64,000 nucleotides of DNA from positions 1 through 64,000 of the forward strand of contig JAISOL010000009.1 in assembly GCA_031275645.1 (NCBI GenBank). Direction: 5' to 3'. Below are positions 42,069-52,264 of this stretch, in pieces. The stretch is from Deltaproteobacteria bacterium (lineage in GTDB: Bacteria > Desulfobacterota > Desulfovibrionia > Desulfovibrionales > Desulfovibrionaceae). The position numbers and the translations under genes were made by a program. Positions within the stretch are counted from its first letter, which is position 1. Each line of letters begins with the position of its first letter. The notes under the pieces were generated by a model. It saw nothing but the letters and a program-made list of their open reading frames with translations. It made no database searches and was not told where the DNA came from.

Positions 42069-42945
42069 GGCAGACCTCCCACAGAGCGGATAAAGTTTTA
42101 AGCAGGGCCGGCAGATCCTTGAGCCGGAGGCTGTTGGGCCCGTCACAGAGCGCTCGATCCGGGTCCGGGTGGCATTCCATGAAAATCCCGTCCGCCCCGG
42201 CGGCCACGGCCGCCCGGGCCAGGATGGGAACATGGCGCCGCTCTCCGCCGGAGCTTCCTCCCAGGCTACCCGGCAACTGGGCCGCGTGTGTGGCGTCCAT
42301 GATCAGCGGCGCGTCGAATTCCCGCATGACGCCGAAGGAACGCATATCCACCACCAGGTTGTTGTAACCGAAGGAACTGCCGCGTTCCGTGGCCATTACC
42401 AGGCCGTTGCCGGTGGAACGGACCTTTTCGAGAGAGCCCCGCATTTCCGCGGGGGAGAGGAATTGCCCTTTTTTTATGTTCACAATCCTGCCTGTCTGCC
42501 CGGCTGCCAGCAAAAGGGAGGTCTGGCGGGATAAAAGGGCCGGAATCTGGAGTATGTCCACTGTTTTCGCCGCCAGGATCGCTTCCTCCCGTTCGTGGAT
42601 GTCCGTAAGGACAGGCAGGCCGCTTTCCTCCCGGATGCGGGCCAGCCACTCCAGGCCCAGTTCCTGGCCAGGTCCGCGAAATCCGCTGACGGAACTGCGG
42701 TTGGCCTTGTCGTAAGAGCTTTTGAACACCGCCGCGAGGCCGGCGGCTTCGGCGGCCTCGCGCACGGCCAGGGCTGTGGACAGGGCCAGCTCAAAACTCT
42801 CCAGCACGCAGGGGCCGGCAATGATAAAGGGGCGCTTTTTCAGCAGGGCGTATAAAGCCGTGGAGTCGCGCCGGGAGTTTTCTCCCGGTTGCGCCGTTTC
42901 CGCCTCAGGCTCTGCCGGGGGGGTTGCGCGGTTCTGTGTATCCAA
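42055..42945 (-). CDS. kdsA: 2-dehydro-3-deoxyphosphooctonate aldolase
   Basis: FIIAGPCVLES, FKSSYDKANRSS, DATHAAQLPG. Confidence 0.95.
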   Translation of the reverse strand: MDTQNRATPPAEPEAETAQPGENSRRDSTALYALLKKRPFIIAGPCVLESFELALSTALAVREAAEAAGLAAVFKSSYDKANRSSVSGFRGPGQELGLEWLARIREESGLPVLTDIHEREEAILAAKTVDILQIPALLSRQTSLLLAAGQTGRIVNIKKGQFLSPAEMRGSLEKVRSTGNGLVMATERGSSFGYNNLVVDMRSFGVMREFDAPLIMDATHAAQLPGSLGGSSGGERRHVPILARAAVAAGADGIFMECHPDPDRALCDGPNSLRLKDLPALLKTLSALWEVCRAGC

Positions 42946-42967
42946 AATATCCGTGTCCTAGGTTTTT

Positions 42968-44758
<1,791 letters not shown>

Positions 44759-44805
44759 TTATATATGCCCTCCTTTACACTGGAGGTCTGATTCCGGAGT
44801 TTGCG

Positions 44806-45645
44806 ATGTCAGGGCATGTTTCTGTTTTAATTATCACCGGTTACGGCACGAATTGCGAGATAGAGTGCGAATACGCGGCGCGGCGGGGCGGCGCGGACAG
44901 TACCAGAATCATCCATTTTTCCGCTTTGCGCACCGGCGAAGCGAGGCTGGAAGATTATAATTTTCTGGTTTTCCCCGGCGGATTTCTGGATGGCGACGAT
45001 TTGGGTGCGGCTCAGGCGGCGGCCCAGCGCTGGCAATACGCCCCCGACGATCGCGGGCGTCCTTTGCTGGAGCAGTTGCGCTCCTTTCTGGACAAGGGCG
45101 GCATCGCCATAGGCATTTGCAACGGTTTTCAGCTCATGGCCAAACTTGGCCTGTTGCCGGCGCTGGACGGAAAATATTTTGAACGCCAGTGTTCCCTGGC
45201 CAACAACGCCTCGGCCCGTTTTGAAGACCGCTGGTGCACTCTGAAGGTGAACCCGCGCAGCCCCTGTGTCTTTACCCGTGGCCTGGAAGAGCTTTATCTG
45301 CCCGTGCGGCATGGGGAAGGGCGTTTTGTGGCTATGGATGAAGACGTGCTCCGCTCTCTGGAAAAGAGCGGACAGATAGTCCTGCAATACGCCGATCCCG
45401 ACAACGGCTCCCCCACGCAGCTTTACCCCCACAATCCCAACGGCTCCAGCCTGGGCATCGCGGGCATTTGCGATCCTTCCGGCCGCGTCTTCGGCCTGAT
45501 GCCGCATCCGGAGGGCTACAACCACCCCACCAACCATCCTGGCTGGAGCCGGGGGGAAAGCTCGATTCAGGGCAATGCCGTTTTCGCCAACGGGGTGCGT
45601 TATCTGCGCGGGGCTTTCTCCGGGCAAGGCGAGAGCGCGCCGTGA
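44806..45645 (+). CDS. purQ: PurQ-like phosphoribosylformylglycinamidine synthase glutaminase subunit
   Basis: TGYGTNCEIE, GICNGFQLMAKLGLLP, LMPHPEGYNHPTNHP. Confidence 0.88.
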   Translation: MSGHVSVLIITGYGTNCEIECEYAARRGGADSTRIIHFSALRTGEARLEDYNFLVFPGGFLDGDDLGAAQAAAQRWQYAPDDRGRPLLEQLRSFLDKGGIAIGICNGFQLMAKLGLLPALDGKYFERQCSLANNASARFEDRWCTLKVNPRSPCVFTRGLEELYLPVRHGEGRFVAMDEDVLRSLEKSGQIVLQYADPDNGSPTQLYPHNPNGSSLGIAGICDPSGRVFGLMPHPEGYNHPTNHPGWSRGESSIQGNAVFANGVRYLRGAFSGQGESAP

Positions 45646-46088
45646 TCCCCTGTTACATTTGCGGCCGCGACGCCGGCACCGGCTGGATTATCGGCTTTCC
45701 TCCGGCTCCTGACAGCCAGAAAATGGCCCTGTGCCGTGAGCACGACCTGCCGCTGAACCGGGAGGAAGTGCAGCGGGCCTGGCAGGAGCTCATTTATAAT
45801 CAGCTTGATTGGCTGGGCAAGAACGAAGCCGCCCGCCAAGGCGGGGAGGAGTGGCTTCTGAGCCTTTATTTCACCGGAGGCGGAGCCTTGAGCCTGCCCT
45901 GCGTTTCGATTGATCTTACGGATAGCGGCACTCTCAAGATCACCACGCCGGAAAGGGATTTGGTTTTTTTTCCCCTGTCCCAGGTGCGCAATTATGCCCT
46001 GACTCCGCTCGGGAGCCTGGCGGAATCCTGTCGGGACACGCCTGAACCGGCCGCTTCCGAGGGGGGAGATTCCTCCTCCTCCCGCTGA
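45642..46088 (+). CDS. Hypothetical protein with N-terminal CxxC/CxxH
   Basis: GTG start overlapping the purQ stop (GTGA); IPCYICGRD...ALCREHD. Confidence 0.6.
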   Translation: MIPCYICGRDAGTGWIIGFPPAPDSQKMALCREHDLPLNREEVQRAWQELIYNQLDWLGKNEAARQGGEEWLLSLYFTGGGALSLPCVSIDLTDSGTLKITTPERDLVFFPLSQVRNYALTPLGSLAESCRDTPEPAASEGGDSSSSR

Positions 46089-46131
46089 ACGCGCATTTTT
46101 TCAAACAACATTCAACTTTGTGGAGAATACG

Positions 46132-46719
46132 ATGAGCGTGAAAAAGATTCTTGCCTTTGCCGGCGACTTTGTGGAAGACTACGAAATCATGGTCCCCTAC
46201 CAGATGTTGGTCATGGTCGGGCACAAGGTGGATGTGGTCTGCCCCGGAAAGAAAAAGGGCGAATACGTTAAAACGGCTGTACATGACTTTGAGGGGGATC
46301 AGACCTACAGCGAGAAACCCGGACACAGGTTTTTGCTTACCGCAGATTTCGAAGAAGTGAAATCGGCGGATTACGATGCTCTGTTCATACCCGGAGGGCG
46401 CGCTCCGGAATACCTGCGCCTCGATCCTAAAATTATATCCCTGACCAGGGAATTCGCCGCCGCCAACAAGCCCATAGCCGCGGTCTGCCACGGGCCGCAG
46501 ATTCTGGTGGCGGCTGATGTTCTGCGGGGCAGGACCAGTACCTGCTACATAGCCGTGAAGCCGGATGTGCTGGCTGCCGGCTCGGCCTGGAGCGAGATAA
46601 ATGAAACCGCCACCAATGTGTGCGTGGATGGAAATCTGGTCACGGCTCCCGCCTGGCCCGCCCATCCGGCTTTGATCCGCGAGTTTCTGAAACTGCTCGG
46701 GACGCGCCTGGAAGCCTGA
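46132..46719 (+). CDS. DJ-1/PfpI family protein
   Basis: DALFIPGGRAPEYL and AVCHGPQIL nucleophile elbow. Confidence 0.9.
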   Translation: MSVKKILAFAGDFVEDYEIMVPYQMLVMVGHKVDVVCPGKKKGEYVKTAVHDFEGDQTYSEKPGHRFLLTADFEEVKSADYDALFIPGGRAPEYLRLDPKIISLTREFAAANKPIAAVCHGPQILVAADVLRGRTSTCYIAVKPDVLAAGSAWSEINETATNVCVDGNLVTAPAWPAHPALIREFLKLLGTRLEA

Positions 46720-46795
46720 GCGGATTGGGCTGGCCGCTTCCCGTCGGCTTGCTTTTTTTGCCCGGCAGCCGGGCATATCGCGGGAAGGTGGGACA

Positions 46796-47432
46796 ATGCT
46801 TATGATAAAAAAAGCAACGGGCGTGTTTCTTGCCGCCTTGTCGCTTGCCTGCATTGCCGCCTGCGAACGGGATTCGCCTTTGCCGGCGCGGGATCAGTAT
46901 CCGGTCTATGCCTCTTACCGGGATATCCCCGGCGTGACGGCCGGGGATATCAGAGCTGTTGAGGATTTGCGGGCGCGCGGAGACGAGTTAGTCTATGGGA
47001 TGAACTGACCACCGAGACTTTTTACGACAAGAACGGTGAAGTCAGGGGATACAGCGCTTTGTTCTGCGCCTGGCTGACTGATTTATTCGGGATCCGCTCA
47101 GGACCGCGATCTATGAATGGGACGAACTGCTTGCCGGGCTGGAAGCCGGGAGCATTGATTTCACCGGAGAGTTGACCGCCACGGAAGAACGGCGGAAGAC
47201 TTTTATTTTCATGGATGTGCGTATGCCGGAGATGGACGGCTATGAAGGCACAAGGCGGATTCGGGCGCTTGCTTTGCCCTCCGCGGGGAAGATTCCTGTC
47301 ATAGCCATGACCGCCAATGTTTTCAGGGAAGATATTGAGAAATGCCTGGAAGCAGGAATGAACGACCATGTGGGCAAGCCGCTGAATCTGGAGGATGTGC
47401 TGGCGGCCTTGCGCAAATATCTGGTATCCTGA
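46796..47432 (+). pseudogene. Degraded hybrid sensor kinase: signal/SBP_bac_3 region joined to a REC C-terminus
   Basis: Three frames in series: ...ARGDELVYGMN | ELTTETFYDKNGEVRGYSALFCAWLTDLFGI | TAIYEWDELLAGLEAGSIDFTGELTATEERRKTFIFMDVRMPEMDGYEGTRRIRAL... Confidence 0.8.
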
Positions 47433-47469
47433 AGCGGGAGCGGCCGGCCGCGAATCTCTTTGCCTGAGG

Positions 47470-47528
47470 CTGCGCCGCCGCGGGGGGGCAAGTCCGCCCC
47501 GCGGCGGCGCAGGCGGGCCTTGCCCGCC
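47470..47528. terminator. Two consecutive GC-rich hairpins between converging units
   Basis: 16-bp perfect stem CTGCGCCGCCGCGGGG/CCCCGCGGCGGCGCAG, then GGCGGGC-CTT-GCCCGCC. Confidence 0.6.
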
Positions 47529-47547
47529 GTTAAGCTACAATCTCAAG
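47512..47547 (+). repeat. Partial copy of the dispersed palindromic element
   Basis: AAGCTACAATCTCAAG is an exact 16-nt reverse-complement match to 29948-29963, with similar adjacent GCGGGCAAGG.CCGCC. Confidence 0.55.
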
Positions 47548-47563
47548 AAATTGCTCCCGGTCG

Positions 47564-49126
47564 TCAGCGAATCTTTTCCTGTTGTTTCCACATGAGATCC
47601 GCCTTGGGCAAAAGAGGCAGATATCTGGTCCAGACATGGGATTCCAGAGCGGCCTTGTCCATTTGTTTTTCCCGGCTCCATTCCAGAAGAGGAGGCACAA
47701 TCTTTTTAATGTCGCCTTCCAGCCTCGGGGCTGTGCCGTAGTTGGTGGCCTGCATGGCGTAATTTACGGCCATCTGGCTGTATTCCAGGGATTTTTGGGC
47801 CGTATCCAGGGCTTTGGCCGGGTTATGGAAGCCCACGCTGTTTTCGGCGGAGAGATAATCCCAGTAGAACTGGCCCTTACGCACCATTTCCTTGGCCTGG
47901 ATCAAGAGCTGTTCGTAGTTGGCGTTTCTCGGGCCGCTCCATTCGTTGGCCAGACGCACGGCCTCATGCGCCCGCACCGACATATCCTGGGCCGAAAGCA
48001 GGTTTTCAAAGGTCTTATGCTGCGTGTAGAGCACGCGCTCGCGCAGATAGTCCGCGGATTTGTCCGTATGGCATTGCCGGCAGGCATTGTCTATGCCCTG
48101 CGGTGTCTTGAGCGGAGAAGTCCACTGGTGGCTGGAAACTTTCCTTTTGCCGTCCATGCGCACATAGGGCATGTGGCAGTCGGCGCAGCTTACGCCGGCC
48201 GCGCCGTGGGGGCCGTTGTACCAGGTTTCATATTCCGGATGCTGGGCCTTGATGATCAGGGTCTTGGAGGCGGGGTGGCGGAAATCGAAGAATTGCCCCT
48301 CAAAACCCTTATCTTCCGCTATACCGTGGCTTTTATAGTATTCATACATGGGCCCGGGGTCCATGCCGTTGTCCCAGGGTAACACGGGCTTTTTGTTCGG
48401 TCCGTACTTGGCTTCCTGGAAATAATATTCCACATGGCATTGGGCGCAGACCAGGGAGCGCATCTCGTTGCGGCTCATCTGGCGCCAGTCTTTGCCCTGG
48501 CGTTTCAGAGCTTCGTCCAGAGGAAAACTGGTGATCACCAGTTCCATGTTTTCCGGATTGTGGCAGTTGGCGCAGCCTATGGTGTGTTCATTGACGTCAA
48601 TCTTGTCCTTGGTCCTGAACAGGTTGAAGTTCATGGACCAGAACTTGTCATCTCCGTATTCCTCCACCCAGGAAGGGATTTTGGGAGTCTTGCAGTTCCA
48701 GCAGGTGGCGGGGAGTCCGGCCGCCATGTCATAGCGGTTGATCCGGTCGATTTCCAGAATATCGTACACGGCATAAGTGTGCCCGCGCGCTTCGTTGTAT
48801 TCAAAGCTGAAGGGGTAACCGGACCAGAGGTTTTTAAGATAGGGCTGAGCATGCTTGAAGCCTGTGGGCAGGGGGTTCACGTCGTCGTTTTTGTGATAGG
48901 GCACCGAACCTTTGAATTCGGTCATAATTTCGCTTTCGTTGTTGCGCAGGAAGGTGGTGTATTCCTGCGGAAACTGCCTGCCGAAGGCGGAAACGCGCAA
49001 TTCATCCTTGGCAAGAGATGTTTTATAGGTCGGGGTGAGCGGTTCCTCGGCGTCCGAACAGCCGATCAAGGCGATCAGGGCCGCGCAGGCCGCCATAATC
49101 AACAGAATGAGCAACTTTCTAGACAT
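47564..49126 (-). CDS. nrfA: Ammonia-forming cytochrome c nitrite reductase
   Basis: CWNCK active-site haem motif plus CANCH, CAQCH, CADCH, CRQCH. Confidence 0.96.
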   Translation of the reverse strand: MSRKLLILLIMAACAALIALIGCSDAEEPLTPTYKTSLAKDELRVSAFGRQFPQEYTTFLRNNESEIMTEFKGSVPYHKNDDVNPLPTGFKHAQPYLKNLWSGYPFSFEYNEARGHTYAVYDILEIDRINRYDMAAGLPATCWNCKTPKIPSWVEEYGDDKFWSMNFNLFRTKDKIDVNEHTIGCANCHNPENMELVITSFPLDEALKRQGKDWRQMSRNEMRSLVCAQCHVEYYFQEAKYGPNKKPVLPWDNGMDPGPMYEYYKSHGIAEDKGFEGQFFDFRHPASKTLIIKAQHPEYETWYNGPHGAAGVSCADCHMPYVRMDGKRKVSSHQWTSPLKTPQGIDNACRQCHTDKSADYLRERVLYTQHKTFENLLSAQDMSVRAHEAVRLANEWSGPRNANYEQLLIQAKEMVRKGQFYWDYLSAENSVGFHNPAKALDTAQKSLEYSQMAVNYAMQATNYGTAPRLEGDIKKIVPPLLEWSREKQMDKAALESHVWTRYLPLLPKADLMWKQQEKIR

Positions 49127-49592
49127 CTGCAGCCCTCCTCTTGTCCAGGGGAACTTTGTTCATGTGGGGCAGGGAACGGTGACAGTCCGTGCAATACGCC
49201 TTCACGTCCATGTTGACCTCCCGTACCGTCGCATAGTGGCAACGCACGCAGTTGGCCTTGATCACGTTCTTCATGCCGGCCTGGACCTCAATATTGTCCG
49301 CCACATCCATAAAGGTGTTGACCACGATGTCGCTGATTCCGGTTTTGGCCTTGTAGGCCAGCATGTAGGCCGCGCCGTTGTGCGGAATGTGGCACTCGTT
49401 GCAGGCCTGTTTCGCATGCGCGCTCTGTTTGTGGGTCCAGGCCGCCTCCGCCATGACGTGGCAGCTTGCGCAGAAGGAGGCCGTATCGGTGGCGCTCAGG
49501 ACGGCGCCTCCCCCCAGGATTGCAAGCGCGCCGGCCAGAAAGGCAGCCGCGGGTAAAAGACATTTCCCGCCAGGGCTCCTGTTTTTGGTCAT
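49119..49592 (-). CDS. nrfH: Cytochrome c nitrite reductase small subunit NrfH (NapC/NirT family)
   Basis: TM anchor; CASCHVM, CNECH, CVRCH, CTDCH. Confidence 0.94.
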   Translation of the reverse strand: MTKNRSPGGKCLLPAAAFLAGALAILGGGAVLSATDTASFCASCHVMAEAAWTHKQSAHAKQACNECHIPHNGAAYMLAYKAKTGISDIVVNTFMDVADNIEVQAGMKNVIKANCVRCHYATVREVNMDVKAYCTDCHRSLPHMNKVPLDKRRAADV

Positions 49593-49696
49593 TATTCCCT
49601 CCTTTGGGTTGCACGGGTGTGCTTTCGCGGCATAGTCCGCCGCGTACAGGCTGAACCTCCTCAATATCCCAGCTTTAATATTTTATTTATGGGAGT

Positions 49697-49717
49697 AACA
49701 ACCCCTTTCCAAAGGGG
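49697..49717. promoter_or_regulatory. Repeat/operator candidate copy A, upstream of nrfH
   Basis: AACAACCCCTTTCCAAAGGGG; identical to 50285-50305. Confidence 0.6.
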
Positions 49718-49786
49718 CAATTCCGAAACGGGAGCCCGTGTTTCCGCACAGGAAAGAAGTATGGAAGGCTCCTTCCGGAATAGGAA

Positions 49787-50197
49787 TTATTCCCGCGGGT
49801 ATTGCCGCAATATTTCTTCCAAGGAAATATTGTCGAGAGATTTTTGAAATTCGGCGGAAATTCCGTTCCAGACGGCGCGCCGGACGCAATTTAGCTGGTT
49901 GGGGCATTCGTTGGCTTTTTCTCCGCAGCAGACGGAAAAATCGACTCCCTCGTCCAGGATGGCTATGAGTCTGCCCAAGCTGATTTCCTGAAGAGGAACG
50001 GACAGGGATATGCCGCCTCTGGCTCCCACCGTCCCGGCGGTGAGGCCGCTCCTGCTCAGGGAGGCGTGCAGGTTTTCCACCGTGCGCGGGGCTATGCCCG
50101 TTTTTCTTGAGATAAGGGATATGGACAGAGGGGAAGAGTTTTTTTTCAATTCAAAGAGTATTCTCACGGCATAGCGGACTAAAGTGGCAAGTTTCAT
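49787..50197 (-). CDS. Rrf2 family transcriptional regulator
   Basis: MKLATLVRYAVRILFEL, HTH with PRTVENLHASL, Cys cluster CCGEKANECPNQLNC. Confidence 0.88.
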   Translation of the reverse strand: MKLATLVRYAVRILFELKKNSSPLSISLISRKTGIAPRTVENLHASLSRSGLTAGTVGARGGISLSVPLQEISLGRLIAILDEGVDFSVCCGEKANECPNQLNCVRRAVWNGISAEFQKSLDNISLEEILRQYPRE

Positions 50198-50284
50198 AAA
50201 ATTCGCACGGGTTGGAGCGTCTTCCCACAATCTCTTCAGCGCTGAATCTTCCTATAGCTCTGCTTAATTTCTCGATTCGGCTTA

Positions 50285-50305
50285 AACAACCCCTTTCCAA
50301 AGGGG
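50285..50305. promoter_or_regulatory. Repeat/operator candidate copy B, upstream of the rrf2 gene
   Basis: AACAACCCCTTTCCAAAGGGG; perfect inverted repeat CCCCTTT-CC-AAAGGGG. Confidence 0.6.
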
Positions 50306-50414
50306 TGATTCCAAATTCCGGGAATTAATTTTCCGGATGGAATTTGCGGTTTTATCCGGCGTACCGCGAAGGCGCGGGGCTCCAGCGTGACGCGATTTTT
50401 ATCTGGAATACGAA

Positions 50415-50693
50415 TCAGTCGGAGAGAAGGGCTTTTTTTATGCTTTCTTCCAGCAGGGGGTAATCCCCGGCGGCGGAGATCAGCTTTTTTCCGCTTCGGC
50501 CGCGCAACTCAGAATGCTCCGCGCATTGCGCCCGGCAGCCGCAAAGCACAGCCACGAAGTCGTGTTCGTTCTCCGGGTGTGCCTCCACAATTTCAAGCTG
50601 AGGCAGGGCGGTGCGCAATTTCAGGCACAGCGCCCTGCGATCGAAATGGGGGTTGCACCCTCCGCAGTATTTCACAAACACCCTTTTCGGCAT
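50415..50693 (-). CDS. Small Cys-rich hypothetical protein downstream of the abfD-like gene
   Basis: KYCGGCNPHFDRRALC and LCGCRAQC motifs; same strand as 50739-52187; start could be 50702. Confidence 0.65.
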   Translation of the reverse strand: MPKRVFVKYCGGCNPHFDRRALCLKLRTALPQLEIVEAHPENEHDFVAVLCGCRAQCAEHSELRGRSGKKLISAAGDYPLLEESIKKALLSD

Positions 50694-50738
50694 GGCCGGC
50701 ACACGTCAGGGAGTATTCCCGGTATTTCGCCGCCCCGG

Positions 50739-52187
50739 CTATTTGATGCGGGCTATGTTTTTGGCCAGGGCTTTCTTCCGCTCCATATTGCCCAGGCGGG
50801 CAATCACGATGCGCTGGGCCTGGGGAGAACCGGCTCCGTGCATGGACTCCGTGCGATAACCCACAGCGGCCGCGCCCAGAGTGAGGTTTTCGATAAGGCG
50901 CATAATTTTCAGGCGATCCTCCGTGGGCGTGGAAGCCACGCCGCGCAGGTATTTATCCAGATACGGCCCTATGCGGGGGTGGCGCAGATCCTTCTCCGAA
51001 GGAGCGGTGACCATGAGCCCGCCGGCTATATCCTCGGCCAGGCGGGTGATTTCGTAGGGGAAGCGGGTGACGTTCTGCTTGCAGACGTTGGCCAGAAGCA
51101 GATCTATGAGGTAATTGCCGGAGGCCGTTTCGGAGCCCTCGCAGGAACAGGCTATGCCGCTGGAGTACAGGGTTTCGTTAAGATGGGTCATCTCGATGAG
51201 CTTGTCCTTAATATGGCTGGCCTTGTGCGCGCCGTTGTATTCGGCGGCCAGGGCGGCCGCGCCTATGAGCACATCGCCCACGCCGACCTTGCAGCCGCCG
51301 TAGCTCTGGCGGTGGTAGCCGGCAAAGCGCTCCACCAGCATACCCGAAAAATCCGTCTCCCCGTTGAGGAAGATGCGCTCGTTCGGCACAAACACATTGT
51401 CGAAAATGACCAGGGCCTCAACCCCGCCGAATTCGCGGTTGCCCACGTCCAGATCGCTCCCTTCCAGCTTTCTGGTGTCGCAGGACTGGCGGCCTATGAC
51501 CATGAAAAGGTTCTCCGCGTCCAGGGGCACGGCGAAGGAAACGGCATAGTCCCTGTCTTCCGGCCCCATGGCGATGGTGGGCATGACCAGCACCTGATGG
51601 GAGTTGCAGATACCCGTCTGGTGCGCCTTGGCTCCGCGCACGACAATCCCGTCCTTGCGGCGCTCCACCACGCGGAGGTAAAGATCCGGGTCGGCCTGGC
51701 GGCCGGGGGAAAGACCGCGATCTCCCTTGGGGTCGGTCATGGCCCCGTCCACGGTCCAGTCTTTTTCCTGGGCTTCCTTGAGGAACTCCAGAAAGTTTTC
51801 GTGGTATTTCGTGCCGTGCTTCCTGTCGCATTCATAAGTGGTGCTGAAAACGGAATTGAAGGAATCCAGGCCCACGCAGCGCTGAAAACAGGAGGCGGTT
51901 CTCTGCCCGCACAGGCGCTGCATCTTGACCTTTTTCACCAGATCGTCCGTGCTGTGATGGATATGGCAGAAACGGTTGATCTTTTTCCCGGTAAGGTGGG
52001 ATTTGGCGGTCATCAGGTCGGCGTGTTCCGGCAGTTGCGCCAAATCGTAGGTGGCCTTCACCGAGTTGAGAGAGGGGCGCAGGATGGGGTTGTCCACCGG
52101 GTTATCCACGGTTTCTCCGAACATGTAAATTTTCATCTTCAATCGGCGTATGCTTTCCACATACTCATCGCCTGTCATAAGGGCCAT
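50739..52187 (-). CDS. abfD: 4-hydroxybutyryl-CoA dehydratase / vinylacetyl-CoA isomerase family
   Basis: LCGQRTASCFQRC and YHRQSYGGCKVGVGD match the Cys/Cys and His/Cys iron-sulfur ligand pattern. Confidence 0.88.
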   Translation of the reverse strand: MALMTGDEYVESIRRLKMKIYMFGETVDNPVDNPILRPSLNSVKATYDLAQLPEHADLMTAKSHLTGKKINRFCHIHHSTDDLVKKVKMQRLCGQRTASCFQRCVGLDSFNSVFSTTYECDRKHGTKYHENFLEFLKEAQEKDWTVDGAMTDPKGDRGLSPGRQADPDLYLRVVERRKDGIVVRGAKAHQTGICNSHQVLVMPTIAMGPEDRDYAVSFAVPLDAENLFMVIGRQSCDTRKLEGSDLDVGNREFGGVEALVIFDNVFVPNERIFLNGETDFSGMLVERFAGYHRQSYGGCKVGVGDVLIGAAALAAEYNGAHKASHIKDKLIEMTHLNETLYSSGIACSCEGSETASGNYLIDLLLANVCKQNVTRFPYEITRLAEDIAGGLMVTAPSEKDLRHPRIGPYLDKYLRGVASTPTEDRLKIMRLIENLTLGAAAVGYRTESMHGAGSPQAQRIVIARLGNMERKKALAKNIARIK

Positions 52188-52264
52188 GTTTTATACCTCC
52201 TCGGTTAATGATATCAGCGGCTTAGGGGTGGCGTATTCCGCGCCGCATGTCTGAGGCATACTCT

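Noticed and set aside
41466-42233. Full-length 255-aa kdsC ORF
   Set aside because: The first 55 residues overlap kdsA coding sequence; the GTG at 42068 gives a normal KdsC N-terminus
50514-52208. 564-aa plus-strand ORF
   Set aside because: Antisense to the 4-hydroxybutyryl-CoA dehydratase and its small companion; His/Gln/Gly-rich shadow sequence
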